Counted from the first letter of the stretch, positions 16,623-25,237 are shown. The stretch is DNA of 64,000 nt from Nocardia sp. CDC159 (GCF_023740735.1 NZ_JAMRXH010000017.1:1-64000), one strand, 5' to 3'. The notes: a model not told the origin generated them from the letters alone. Translations and numbers: made by a program.

Positions 16623-16693
16623 TCCCGCCGTGCGGGCGGAAGCCGGAGACCCTGACGGCGGCGGGTCCCGGCTTCCACCCGCACGGCGGGAGC
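16623..16693 (-). terminator. Long hairpin between glycerate kinase and allantoinase genes
   Basis: Arms at 16623-16647 and 16669-16693 are 25 bases each with one mismatch, around a 21-base loop. No T-run follows on the minus strand. It lies inside an operon of co-directional genes. It may act as an attenuator, a partial terminator or an RNA stability element separating glyoxylate genes from allantoin genes. Confidence 0.6.
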
Positions 16694-16700
16694 CACCGGA

Positions 16701-17849
16701 TCATGCGGAGGTGACCTCGGGGGCGGGTAGGTGCGTGCGAGCGATGCGCTCGCCCACCTCCCGCAACAGTGCGGCGGCCTCGGACAGGCAGCGCTCGAGG
16801 TCTGGCTCGAGATCGTTCAGCGCATAGGCCGATTCGATTCCCGCGGTGCGTAGTTGGTGGTCGGGCAGGAGGCAGCGGCCTGCTACGGCGATGGTGGGGA
16901 CACCGGCCTTGGCGGCGCGGGCGGCCACGCCGACGGGGGCCTTGCCGTGCAGGGTTTGGGCGTCCAGGGAGCCCTCGCCGGTGATCACCAGATCCGCACC
17001 AGCGACGGCGCGGTCGAAGCCGACCAGGTCCAGCATGACGTCGATGCCGCCGGAGCGGCGGGCGCCCAGGACCGCCAGGGCCGCGAAGCCGATACCGCCC
17101 GCCGCGCCCGCGCCGGGGCGGGCGGCGGCGTCGAAGCCGGTGCGCTTGGCGACCAGCTCGGCCCAGTGCGTCAGGCCCGCTTCGAGCACCGCCACCTGAG
17201 CGGCGTCGGCGCCTTTCTGCGGGCCGAAAACCGCTGCGGCGCCCTCGGTTCCGAGCAGCGGATTGTCGACGTCGCTGGCCAGCACCAGCTCGACCTCGCG
17301 AATGCGGGGATCGAGCCCGTGCAGGTCCAGGTAGGCCACCTCGGCCAGCCCGCCCCCGCCGGGCCGCGCGGGCCGCCCGTCGGGGCCGAGCGGCCGCGCG
17401 CCCAGCCCGGCCAGCATGCCCGCTCCGCCGTCGGTGCAGGCGCTGCCGCCGACACCGAGAACCACTGTCCGGCAACCGGTGTCCAGTGCCGCGCGCAGCA
17501 ACTCCCCGACACCGAGGCTGGTCGCCGTCAGCGGCGCGGGCCGCCCGCCGGGCAGCCGCGACAATCCGCAGGCCGCGGCGGCCTCCACGACCGCGACCCG
17601 TCCGTCGTGCGCGAACCCCGCCCACACGGGCTCCCCGGTCGGGCCGCTCACCTCGATCGTGGTGCGATCGAATCCGGCGGAGACGGCCGCATCCACCGTC
17701 CCCTCGCCGCCGTCGGCGACCGGAACCCACCGGGTGCGGATCTCCGGTCGCACCCGGCGCAGCCCGGCCGCGACCGCGTCGGCGACCTCACCGGCGGTCA
17801 GCGATCCTTTGAACTTGTCGGGAGCCAGCACAATTCGGGGTGCGCTCAT
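16701..17849 (-). CDS. glxK: Glycerate kinase (GlxK/GarK family)
   Basis: This 382-residue kinase phosphorylates the glycerate made by tartronate semialdehyde reductase, feeding it into glycolysis. It matches the GlxK/GarK family from end to end: APDKFKGSLTAGEVADA at the N-terminus, PVADGGEGTVDA, GVGGSACTDGGAGML near residue 125 and ITGEGSLDAQTLHGKAP near residue 290. It is 11 bases downstream of glyoxylate carboligase on the same strand. In this family the product is usually 2-phosphoglycerate. Confidence 0.95.
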   Translation of the reverse strand: MSAPRIVLAPDKFKGSLTAGEVADAVAAGLRRVRPEIRTRWVPVADGGEGTVDAAVSAGFDRTTIEVSGPTGEPVWAGFAHDGRVAVVEAAAACGLSRLPGGRPAPLTATSLGVGELLRAALDTGCRTVVLGVGGSACTDGGAGMLAGLGARPLGPDGRPARPGGGGLAEVAYLDLHGLDPRIREVELVLASDVDNPLLGTEGAAAVFGPQKGADAAQVAVLEAGLTHWAELVAKRTGFDAAARPGAGAAGGIGFAALAVLGARRSGGIDVMLDLVGFDRAVAGADLVITGEGSLDAQTLHGKAPVGVAARAAKAGVPTIAVAGRCLLPDHQLRTAGIESAYALNDLEPDLERCLSEAAALLREVGERIARTHLPAPEVTSA

Positions 17850-17860
17850 GGAACTACCGC

Positions 17861-19552
17861 CTACGCCGATTCGAATTCGCGCACGGCATCGATGGCCGGT
17901 CCGTGCGCGGTGTTGGCCTCGCGTTCGACCATGATCTCCACCAGCACCGGGCGGGAGGTGGCCTCGGCCTGTTTGCGGGCCCAGCTCAGCGCGTCGGCGA
18001 TATCGCCGGGCTCGTAGACGCGTCGGCCGGAGCAGCCGTAGGCCTCCATGATCTTGACGTTGTCGGTGCCGAACTCGTCGTAGTGGATATCGACCTGATA
18101 GTTCATCTCGTACGGCAGCGACGCCTGGCGGATCAGGCCCAGATATTCGTTGTTGATCATGATGATCACGAACGGCACGTCGTACTGGGCGGCCACCGCC
18201 AGCTCCTCGACCAGGAACTGGAATCCGTAATCGCCAACCACCGCAACCACTTCCGCGTCCGGCTGCGCGGCCTTGACCCCGATCGCGGCCGGAATCTCCC
18301 AGCCCAGCGGCCCGGCCTGACCGCACACCTGATAGTGCCGCGGCAGATAGGACTTCTGGAACTGTCCCGACCAGATCTGGTAGAGCCCGATCGCGGTGAC
18401 GAAATAGGTGTCCTCGCCGAAGGTCTCGTTGATCTCCTTGAACACCCGCGGCGGCTTGATCGGGGTGACGTCGAAATCGTCACGGCGAGTGAGGGTTCCG
18501 CGCAGCTCGGCCAGCCGTGCCACCCAGTCCCGGTATTCCCGCAGCCGTTTGCTTCCCCGCGCCTCGGCCAGCAGGGCGGTGAGGAACGGCCGGACATCAC
18601 TCACCACACCGAGATCCGGACCGAAGACCTTGCCCAGCTGGGTGGGCTCGATATCGACATGGATGAACTTGCGATCGCCCCGGTACACGTCCAACTTGCC
18701 GGTATGCCGGTCGCCGAAGCGCGCGCCCAGCGCCAGCACCAGATCCGACTCCAGGAATGCCGCATTGGCCCAGCGCTGGCTGGTCTGCACGCCGGTGATC
18801 CCGGCGAACAGCTCGTGATCCTCGCGGAACGCGCCCTTACCCATCAGCGTCACCTGCACCGGAATGCCCAAAAGCTCGGCCAGTTCCAGCAATTGGTCGT
18901 GCGCCTCGCCGATCACCACGCCGCCCCCGGCCAGGATCAGCGGCCGCTCGGCGGCCAGCAGCATATCCAGTGCCCGGCGCACCCGCGGCGGATGCGGCAG
19001 CACCCGCGGCACCGGCAGCGGCGCATCAATGCTCGGATCCCACTCGATCTCCTGCTTCTGCACATCGATCGGCAGGTCGATGAGCACCGGACCGGGGCGA
19101 CCCGAGCGCGCGATCCGGAACGCCTCCCGGAAGATCCACGGCGCCTGCGCCGCCTCCTTCACCTGCACGGCCCACTTGGTGACCGGTTCGGCGATGGCGA
19201 CGATGTCGACGGCCTGGAAGGCCTCCTGGTGCAGCTTGGCCGATTCGGCCTGACCCGTGATGCACAGGATCGGAATGGAATCCGCGTGCGCGGTGTAGAG
19301 GCCGGTGATCATATTGGTCCCCGCCGGACCCGAGGTACCGATGGCCACGCCGACATTGCCGGTGGTGCGGGCCCACCCGTCGGCCATATGGGTGGCGCCC
19401 TCCTCGTGGCGCACGATCAGATGCCGCATATCGGTCCTGCGCATGGCGTCGTAGAGCGGCAGGATGGCCGCGCCCGGGCAGCCGAAGCTCACGTCGACGC
19501 CCTCCGACAGCAGCACATCCATGACGGCCTGCATGACCGGGACTTTCGCCAT
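17861..19552 (-). CDS. gcl: Glyoxylate carboligase
   Basis: This 563-residue ThDP- and FAD-dependent enzyme condenses two glyoxylates to tartronate semialdehyde and CO2. It follows the E. coli Gcl pattern throughout: GTSGPAGT, CITGQ, DIEPTQLGKV, ATIGL-like TAIGLYQIW, CGQAGPLGWEIPAA, then the ThDP motif VGDYGFQF with NNEYLGLIRQ. E. coli Gcl is known to have Val51 instead of the usual catalytic Glu; here the matching residue is Glu50 (RHEEGATHM). The ATG at 19552 gives the standard MAKVP start; a TTG three codons earlier is less likely. It sits between glxR and glxK. Confidence 0.93.
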   Translation of the reverse strand: MAKVPVMQAVMDVLLSEGVDVSFGCPGAAILPLYDAMRRTDMRHLIVRHEEGATHMADGWARTTGNVGVAIGTSGPAGTNMITGLYTAHADSIPILCITGQAESAKLHQEAFQAVDIVAIAEPVTKWAVQVKEAAQAPWIFREAFRIARSGRPGPVLIDLPIDVQKQEIEWDPSIDAPLPVPRVLPHPPRVRRALDMLLAAERPLILAGGGVVIGEAHDQLLELAELLGIPVQVTLMGKGAFREDHELFAGITGVQTSQRWANAAFLESDLVLALGARFGDRHTGKLDVYRGDRKFIHVDIEPTQLGKVFGPDLGVVSDVRPFLTALLAEARGSKRLREYRDWVARLAELRGTLTRRDDFDVTPIKPPRVFKEINETFGEDTYFVTAIGLYQIWSGQFQKSYLPRHYQVCGQAGPLGWEIPAAIGVKAAQPDAEVVAVVGDYGFQFLVEELAVAAQYDVPFVIIMINNEYLGLIRQASLPYEMNYQVDIHYDEFGTDNVKIMEAYGCSGRRVYEPGDIADALSWARKQAEATSRPVLVEIMVEREANTAHGPAIDAVREFESA

Positions 19553-19630
19553 TTCTTCCAATTCCCTTCTGATACAACGTTTCCGGCGCGCGACGATCCG
19601 GCCGTCTCGGATGTGCGCGCGGTGCGCGGA

Positions 19631-20515
19631 CTACTTCTCGCCGCGCCCGTTGAGGTTCTCGATCACCTTCAGCAGGGCCGAGTGATCCAGCGATCCGTGG
19701 CCCTGGGCGCGACCGGCCGCGATCAGCGAGGCCACCAGCGCCGCGGTCGGCAGCGCCACATCGCCCTGCCGCGCGGCGTCGGCGATGATGCCCATATCCT
19801 TGTGGTGCAGGTCGATTCGGAATCCGGGGGTGAATTCGCGGGCCACCATCGTCTTGCGCTTCACCTCGAGGATGCGGCTGCCCGCCAGGCCCCCGGCGAG
19901 GGCGTCCAGGCCCTTTCCGGCGTCCACGCCGAGCGCCTCCATGAGCACGATCGCCTCGGCGACCAGGGCGTAGGTGCCGCCGACCACCAGCTGATTGGCG
20001 GCCTTGACCACCTGCCCCGCACCATGCGCGCCGACATGGACGAAGGTCTTGCCGACGGCCTCGAAAATCGAAGTGGCCGAGGCGAAGTCGTATTCGGTGC
20101 CGCCGACCATGATGGACAGGGTGGCCTGCTCCGCCCCCACCTGACCGCCCGATACCGGCGCGTCCAGCACCCGGAATCCGGCCGCGGCGCCTGCCTCGGC
20201 GATGGCGATCGAGCTCTCCGGCCGGATGGTCGAGAAGTCGATCAGCAGCGCGCCCTGCGGCGCGTGGGCGAAGACGCCGTCCTCGCCGAGCACCACCTGT
20301 TCGACCTGCGGGTGGTTGGGCAGCATGGTGATCACGACCTCGGCATCCTTGACCGCCTCGGCGATGCTGCCCACGCCCCGGCCGCCGTCGGCCTCGAGCC
20401 GCCGGTAGGCGTCGGTGTTGAGGGTGTGGCCGAGCACCTCGTGTCCGGCCTTGGCCAGATGGCTCGCCATGGGCGAGCCCATGATGCCGAGTCCGATGAA
20501 TCCGATCCTGGTCAT
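19631..20515 (-). CDS. glxR: Tartronate semialdehyde reductase (2-hydroxy-3-oxopropionate reductase)
   Basis: This 294-residue beta-hydroxyacid dehydrogenase reduces tartronate semialdehyde to D-glycerate with NAD(P)H. The Rossmann motif GFIGLGIMGSPM opens the protein, DAPVSGGQVGA is the substrate-binding loop (about 121) and the catalytic Lys lies in GAGQVVKAANQ (about 170). The ATG overlaps the hyi stop as ATGA, so the two are co-translated. Length and motifs are normal for GlxR/GarR. Confidence 0.96.
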   Translation of the reverse strand: MTRIGFIGLGIMGSPMASHLAKAGHEVLGHTLNTDAYRRLEADGGRGVGSIAEAVKDAEVVITMLPNHPQVEQVVLGEDGVFAHAPQGALLIDFSTIRPESSIAIAEAGAAAGFRVLDAPVSGGQVGAEQATLSIMVGGTEYDFASATSIFEAVGKTFVHVGAHGAGQVVKAANQLVVGGTYALVAEAIVLMEALGVDAGKGLDALAGGLAGSRILEVKRKTMVAREFTPGFRIDLHHKDMGIIADAARQGDVALPTAALVASLIAAGRAQGHGSLDHSALLKVIENLNGRGEK

Positions 20516-21336
20516 GGGGTGACTCCTTGTCGCGTGGGCAGCCAGGCGAAGCTGTCGGCGCTGGCGCCGGAGGGGACGTATTCGGCGGCGACGTGACCGC
20601 GGTAACCGGCCGCGCCGAGCTTGTCGACGTAGCCGAAGATGTCGAGTGCGCCGGTGCCGGGCTCGTGGCGGCCGGGTGCGTCGGCGATCTGGACGTGGGC
20701 GATCCGGTCGTGGTGGCGCGCGATGACCTCGTCGAGGTCGTCGCCGTTGACCGTGAGGTGGTAGAGGTCGGCGAGCAGACCCAGATTCGCCGCCCCCTGC
20801 GCGGCGCGCACCCGGTCGAGTACGCCGATCACATCGGCGGCCGACTTCAACGGATAGGCCGCCATCCCACTGACGGGCTCCAGCAGCACCGTGCCGTCGA
20901 TCTCGGCGATCGCGCGGGCCGCGAGTCCCAGATTGCGCAGCGCCACCTCGTCCTGCTCGGCCGGGGCCACACCCTCGATTCGGTTGCCGTACAGGGCGTT
21001 GAAGGCCCGGCAGCCCAGCCGTCCGCCGATGCGCACGGCCCAGCCGACGCTGTCGGCGAATTCCTGCTCCCGCCCGGGCCACGACACCAGGCCGCGGTCG
21101 CCGCCGGGCATGTCACCGGCGAACAGGTTGAGGCCGATCAGCCGCACCCCGGCCTGGTCGACGGCCCGGACGAAGGCGTCGACCTCGGCGGGGTCCGGTG
21201 TCGCGGTGGCGAACGGCCACCAGAACTCCACCGCCTCGAAACCGGCCGCACGGGCCGCCGCGGGACGGTCCAGCAGGGGGAGCTCGGTGAACAGGATGGA
21301 CAGGTTCACCGCGTAGGGAAGGGGTTCTCGTGTCAT
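20512..21336 (-). CDS. hyi: Hydroxypyruvate isomerase
   Basis: This 274-residue TIM-barrel isomerase interconverts hydroxypyruvate and tartronate semialdehyde. It fits the Hyi/AP-endonuclease-2 superfamily: NLSILFTELP, GFEAVEFWWPF, LLEPVSG with the metal Glu, GLLADLYHL and HVQIADAPGRHEPGTG. It is the first gene of the minus-strand glyoxylate/allantoin operon. The ATG at 21336 gives the conserved N-terminus; the longer frame upstream runs through the operator region and is rejected. The GAAGAG before the start is a weak ribosome-binding site. Confidence 0.93.
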   Translation of the reverse strand: MTREPLPYAVNLSILFTELPLLDRPAAARAAGFEAVEFWWPFATATPDPAEVDAFVRAVDQAGVRLIGLNLFAGDMPGGDRGLVSWPGREQEFADSVGWAVRIGGRLGCRAFNALYGNRIEGVAPAEQDEVALRNLGLAARAIAEIDGTVLLEPVSGMAAYPLKSAADVIGVLDRVRAAQGAANLGLLADLYHLTVNGDDLDEVIARHHDRIAHVQIADAPGRHEPGTGALDIFGYVDKLGAAGYRGHVAAEYVPSGASADSFAWLPTRQGVTP

Positions 21337-21366
21337 GCGGTCTCTTCTCTCGATGCCGCGATATAA

Positions 21367-21381
21367 TTCCATATTATGGAA
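21367..21381. promoter_or_regulatory. Palindrome near the hyi promoter, candidate IclR-type operator
   Basis: TTCCATATTATGGAA is a 15-base palindrome with one central asymmetric base, in an AT-rich island 31 bases upstream of hyi. IclR regulators commonly bind TTCC-N7-GGAA type sites. A related half-site TTCCG follows at 21389. The IclR gene at 23412 is the obvious candidate ligand. Confidence 0.6.
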
Positions 21382-21504
21382 ACTTAGTTCCGTAATTCGA
21401 CGGTAGCGGCATCCAGGTGTGGCGGTCAACACTTTTCGCGAACCTCGACGAACCTCGGCGAACCCGTTGACAGCGGGCTGCTACCGCTCCTAGATTCGAT
21501 CAAA

Positions 21505-21520
21505 CGGAATTTGATTTCCG
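21505..21520. promoter_or_regulatory. Palindrome upstream of OHCU decarboxylase, candidate IclR-type operator
   Basis: CGGAATTTGATTTCCG has perfect CGGAA/TTCCG arms with a 6-base centre, 30 bases before the OHCU decarboxylase start. Together with the site at 21367 it frames the divergent promoter region, as expected for joint control of the urate and glyoxylate operons. Confidence 0.55.
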
Positions 21521-21549
21521 CATCGCAGAATTTCTCGGAGGTGTGGACG

Positions 21550-22053
21550 GTGACGGAGCCGCTCACGATCGCCCGGATCAATCAGCTGCCCGCCCAGGTC
21601 TGGCGGGCGTCCCTGAAAGACGTCGTGGGCGTGACGGAATGGATCGACAAGGTGGCCGCGGCCCGGCCGTATGCCGGGCGCGGCGGGCTGCTGGAGCTGG
21701 CCGAGCGGGAGGTGCTCGCGCTCACCGAGGCGCAGATCCGCGCCGCGCTGGCCGACCACCCCCGCATCGGCGGGACGACCGCGCCCGGTTCCCAGGCCGC
21801 GCGCGAACAGTCCGGCGTGGACGGTTCCGACACAGATCTGGCCGAGCGGCTGCTCGCGGGCAACCTCGCCTACGAGGCGAAATTCGACCACATCTATCTG
21901 GTGTGCGCCGCCGGGCGCAGCGGGCCGGAACTGCTCGCCGACTTGACCACCCGGCTGGACAACGATCCGGGGACCGAAATCCTGGTCACCCGAAAGGAAC
22001 TCGCCGCCATCGCACGAAAGCGGCTGGAACGGATGGTTATTCATGAGCCGTAG
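21550..22053 (+). CDS. OHCU decarboxylase
   Basis: This 167-residue enzyme decarboxylates 2-oxo-4-hydroxy-4-carboxy-5-ureidoimidazoline to S-allantoin, the third step from urate. It carries the HPRIGG motif (His near residue 77), a Glu/Arg-rich stretch and the KFDHIYLVCAAGR segment of the family. GTG at 21550 was chosen: GGAGG lies 8 bases upstream. Longer starts would overlap the operator. It leads the plus-strand urate operon and overlaps the HIU hydrolase gene by 11 bases. Confidence 0.93.
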   Translation: MTEPLTIARINQLPAQVWRASLKDVVGVTEWIDKVAAARPYAGRGGLLELAEREVLALTEAQIRAALADHPRIGGTTAPGSQAAREQSGVDGSDTDLAERLLAGNLAYEAKFDHIYLVCAAGRSGPELLADLTTRLDNDPGTEILVTRKELAAIARKRLERMVIHEP

Positions 22054-22378
22054 CGCCATCACCACCCATGTGCTCGACACCGCGGGCGGACATCCGGCGC
22101 GTGGCGTCGCGGTCCGGCTCGAGGCGCGTGGCGACGACGGCTGGCGCGAGTTGGCGGTCGGGCGCACCGACGACGACGGCCGGGTCGGATCGCTCGGTCC
22201 GGAGCGGGTCGAGGCCGGTGACTACCGCCTGATCTTCGACGCCGCCGCCTATTTCGGCGAGCGCGACCGATTCTTCCCCGAGGTGACCGTGACCTTCACC
22301 GTCACCGATCCGCGGCAGCACCACCATGTGCCGCTGCTGCTGTCCCCGTTCGCCATTTCCACCTATCGAGGGAGCTGA
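22043..22378 (+). CDS. 5-hydroxyisourate hydrolase (transthyretin-like)
   Basis: This 111-residue protein hydrolyses 5-hydroxyisourate, the product of uricase, to OHCU. The family hallmarks are present: THVLDTAGGHPA at the N-terminus (catalytic His), the central Arg in VRLEAR, HHHVPLLLSPF and the C-terminal YRGS signature. It overlaps the decarboxylase gene by 11 bases and ends 6 bases before uricase, so the three enzymes are translated together. Confidence 0.97.
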   Translation: MSRSAITTHVLDTAGGHPARGVAVRLEARGDDGWRELAVGRTDDDGRVGSLGPERVEAGDYRLIFDAAAYFGERDRFFPEVTVTFTVTDPRQHHHVPLLLSPFAISTYRGS

Positions 22379-22384
22379 ACTTCC

Positions 22385-23290
22385 ATGGCCATCCAGCTCG
22401 GGCCGAACCAATACGGCAAGGCCGAGAACCGTCTCGTGCGGGTATTCCGCGACACCGCGCGGCACAGCATTCGCGATCTCAATGTCTCCACCTCGCTGCG
22501 CGGGCGATTCGCCGACGCGCACATCACCGGCGACCAGCGCGACATCCTGCCCACCGACACCCAGAAGAACACCGTCTTCGCCTTCGCCAAGGAGAAGGGC
22601 GTCGAGGCGATCGAGGACTTCGGCCTCACCCTGGCCGACCATTTCATCGCCCGCTGCCCCGGCGCGGACGGCGCGCGGATCGAGATCGATGAATACGCCT
22701 GGGACCGCATCCCGGTGGACGGCCTCGGCCACGACCATTCGTTCGTCCAGAGCGGCGGCGGCGTGCGCACCACCGTGATCAATGTCGACGGTGTCGGCCC
22801 GGACCGGCGCGCGCACGTGGTATCGGGCATCAAGGATCTGGTGCTGCTGAAGTCGACCGGCTCGGAATTCCACGGCTTCTTCTCCGACCGCTACACCAGC
22901 CTCGAGGAGACCAGGGATCGGATCATGGCCACCTCGCTGGTGGCCCGCTGGCGCTACAACCATACGGACGTGAACTGGGACAAGTCCTACGACTCGATTC
23001 GCTCGATCCTGTTGCGGCAGTTCGCGGCCGTGCACTCCTACGCGCTGCAGCAGACCCTCTACAGCATGGGCCGCGCGGTGCTCGAACAGCACACCGAGGT
23101 CGCCGAGATCCGCTTCTCCGCGCCCAACAAGCACCACTTCCGCTACGACCTCGATCGCTTCGGCATCGACAACCCGGGCGAGGTGTTCATCGCCGCCGAC
23201 CGGCCCTACGGCCTGATCGAGGCGACCGTCGAACGCGACGACGCCACCGATCCCGGCAGGGCCTGGCACGGGATTCCCGCCTTTTGCTGA
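22385..23290 (+). CDS. uox: Urate oxidase (uricase)
   Basis: This 301-residue cofactor-free enzyme oxidises urate to 5-hydroxyisourate with O2. Signatures include NQYGKAENRLVRV with the catalytic Lys, TDTQKNTVFAFAKE with the catalytic Thr, and HSFVQSGGG. The C-terminal half contains KSTGSEFHGF and YSMGRAVLEQHTEVAEI, both typical of the family. The protein is of normal length. It is the last gene of the plus-strand operon. The upstream purine enzyme, xanthine dehydrogenase, is not in the window. Confidence 0.97.
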   Translation: MAIQLGPNQYGKAENRLVRVFRDTARHSIRDLNVSTSLRGRFADAHITGDQRDILPTDTQKNTVFAFAKEKGVEAIEDFGLTLADHFIARCPGADGARIEIDEYAWDRIPVDGLGHDHSFVQSGGGVRTTVINVDGVGPDRRAHVVSGIKDLVLLKSTGSEFHGFFSDRYTSLEETRDRIMATSLVARWRYNHTDVNWDKSYDSIRSILLRQFAAVHSYALQQTLYSMGRAVLEQHTEVAEIRFSAPNKHHFRYDLDRFGIDNPGEVFIAADRPYGLIEATVERDDATDPGRAWHGIPAFC

Positions 23291-23411
23291 GCGCGGAGCG
23301 TGGCTGCTGGTGGTCCTCGGCGCGATCGGGGCGCTGTGCCTGGTCATGGTCGTCCGGTGAGATGCGACTGCGATGATAGGGGGCATATCGACCCACGAGG
23401 GAAGGATCGCC

Positions 23412-24176
23412 GTGACCGAATCGCGTGCCCGAGCGGGCGGGGTGCAGTCCGTCGATCGTGCCTTCGAACTGCTGGAACTGGTCGCCGACGCCGGAGGTGA
23501 GGCGACGCTGTCACAGCTGGCCGAATCCTCCGGATTGCCGCAGCCCACGATCCACCGGCTGCTGCGCACGCTCATCGCCGGGGGCTACATCCGCCAGCAG
23601 CCGTCGCGGCGATACGCGTTGGGGCCGAGGCTTATTCGGCTCGGTGAGACGGCCAGCCGGGTACTCGGCGCCTCGGCCCGTCCGCATCTGACCCGGCTGC
23701 GCGATCTCACCGGCGAGACCGCCAATATGGCCGTCCTCGATGGCGATCAGGTGGTCTACGTCGCGCAGGTCCCGTCCCCGCACGCCATGCGCATGTTCAC
23801 CGAGGTGGGCCAGCGGGTGGATCTGCACTGCACCGCGGTCGGCAAGGCCGTGCTGGCCACGCTCGCCCCCGGGGAGGCCGACCGCATCCTGTCCCGAATC
23901 GCCATGAGCCCCCGCACCACCCACACCATCACCGACCCGGCCGTCATGCGCACCGAGATCGACCGCATCCGCATTCAGGGCTACGCCGTCGACGACGGCG
24001 AACAGGAGATCGGCGTGCGCTGCTTCGCCGTTGCCATCCCGAACGCCCCCACCCGCGCGGCCATCTCGATCAGCGGACCCCAGGCCCGGGTCTCCGGCCT
24101 GGATATGGACAAGATCATCCCCCTTCTCCAGGAGACCGCCGCCCATATCGGCCGCGACCTCGTCGCCGCGGGCTGA
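23412..24176 (+). CDS. IclR-family transcriptional regulator (AllR-like)
   Basis: This 254-residue protein has an N-terminal winged helix (about 10-70; VQSVDRAFELL, LPQPTIHRLLRTL) and a C-terminal effector domain with CTAVGKAVLA and GYAVDDGEQEIGVRC, as in AllR. GTG at 23412 was chosen: GAAGGA lies five bases upstream. It follows uricase by 121 bases. E. coli AllR represses allantoin genes and is released by glyoxylate, and this is the likely role here. The palindromes at 21367 and 21505 are its probable targets. Confidence 0.88.
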   Translation: MTESRARAGGVQSVDRAFELLELVADAGGEATLSQLAESSGLPQPTIHRLLRTLIAGGYIRQQPSRRYALGPRLIRLGETASRVLGASARPHLTRLRDLTGETANMAVLDGDQVVYVAQVPSPHAMRMFTEVGQRVDLHCTAVGKAVLATLAPGEADRILSRIAMSPRTTHTITDPAVMRTEIDRIRIQGYAVDDGEQEIGVRCFAVAIPNAPTRAAISISGPQARVSGLDMDKIIPLLQETAAHIGRDLVAAG

Positions 24177-24198
24177 GCCGGATCGGAATCGGCCGTGG

Positions 24199-25230
24199 TC
24201 ACCCCCCGTCGGGGGCGATTTCCCCGGAGCCGCGGGGGAGTAGGCGGGTGGGGATCACCCGGTGGCGGGGTGGGGAGAGGTCGCCGTCGACGCGGGCGAA
24301 CAGGATTTCGGCGGCGGTGCGGCCGATGACGCTGGGGTCCTGGGTGATCGCGGTCAGGGCGGGGGCGAGCAGTTCGGCCAGCGGCAGGTCGTCGAAGCCG
24401 ACGAGGGCGACCGTGCGGGACAGGCCGAGCCGGCCGATCGCGCGCAGCGCGCCGACGGTGACGAGGTTCTGGGCGCTGAAGATCGCGGTCGGCGGATCGG
24501 GGCGGGTGAGCAGCGCCGTGGTGGCGGATTCGGCGGCCGCGGGGGAGTGCAGGTCGGCGCGCACCAGGGCGGGGTCGAGGGGGACGCCGGTGTGGGCCAG
24601 GCCCTCGACGTAGCCCGCGTAGCGTTCGGCGGCGGTCCAGATCGTGCGCAGGTCGCCGAGGTAGGCGATGCGGCGATGGCCCTGGGCGGCAAGGTGTTCC
24701 ACCGCGCGGCGGGCGCCGTCGCGATTGTCGGCGGTGACGCTGTCGATGTCGAGGGCGGGACGGCGGTCGACGAAGACGATGGGGGTGCCGCGGCTCTGCT
24801 CCTGCAGCAGCATGGCGTGGTCGGTGCCGACCGGCATGACGATCAGGCCGTCGACGCGGCGCGACAGCAGCGCGTCGAGGACCTCGCGCTGGCGGCCGGG
24901 ATCCTCGTCGCTGCTCACGGCGAAGACCAGGGTGCCGCGGCCGTGCGCGACATCCTCGACGGCCCGATGCAGGGCGGAGGCATAGGGATTGGCGACGTCC
25001 ATCAGGACCAGTCCGATGGCGGCGGTCCTCTGGCCGTGCCCGCGCAGCGTGCTGGCGGCGAGGTTGTGGCGGTAGCCGAGCATGGCCGCGGCGTCGGTGA
25101 CCCGGGTGGCCAGCGCCGGCGAGACACCGTTCTCGCCGCGCACCACCCGGGACACGGTCTTGATGCTCACCCCGGCGAGGGCGGCCACCTCCCGCATGGT
25201 GGCGCGCCGCGGGCTCCGGGCGCCGGACAA
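24199..25230 (-). CDS. LacI-family transcriptional regulator
   Basis: This 343-residue regulator has an N-terminal HTH (MREVAALAGVSIKTVSRVV, about residues 12-30) with the LacI hinge (ASTLRG), and a periplasmic-binding-like effector domain (VSSDEDPGRQ, FVDRRP, GFDDLPLAELLAPALT). TTG at 25230 is the assumed start; the ATG twelve codons later, at MREVAAL, is an alternative. It lies seven bases after the PPOX-type gene. A near-palindrome at 25226-25237 overlaps its start and matches the site before the binding-protein gene. It therefore probably represses itself and the FrcBCA-like operon. Confidence 0.88.
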   Translation of the reverse strand: MSGARSPRRATMREVAALAGVSIKTVSRVVRGENGVSPALATRVTDAAAMLGYRHNLAASTLRGHGQRTAAIGLVLMDVANPYASALHRAVEDVAHGRGTLVFAVSSDEDPGRQREVLDALLSRRVDGLIVMPVGTDHAMLLQEQSRGTPIVFVDRRPALDIDSVTADNRDGARRAVEHLAAQGHRRIAYLGDLRTIWTAAERYAGYVEGLAHTGVPLDPALVRADLHSPAAAESATTALLTRPDPPTAIFSAQNLVTVGALRAIGRLGLSRTVALVGFDDLPLAELLAPALTAITQDPSVIGRTAAEILFARVDGDLSPPRHRVIPTRLLPRGSGEIAPDGG

Positions 25231-25237
25231 CGGTGTC
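25226..25237. promoter_or_regulatory. Candidate LacI operator over the regulator start
   Basis: GACAACGGTGTC differs by one base from the perfect palindrome GACAACGTTGTC at 25697. It overlaps the TTG start of the LacI gene and the stop of the gene before it. Binding here could block transcription through the operon into the regulator. Confidence 0.45.

Noticed and set aside
23291..23360. Short hydrophobic peptide frame after uricase (AWLLVVLGAIGALCLVMVV)
   Set aside because: No acceptable start codon or ribosome-binding site in frame; too short to support.
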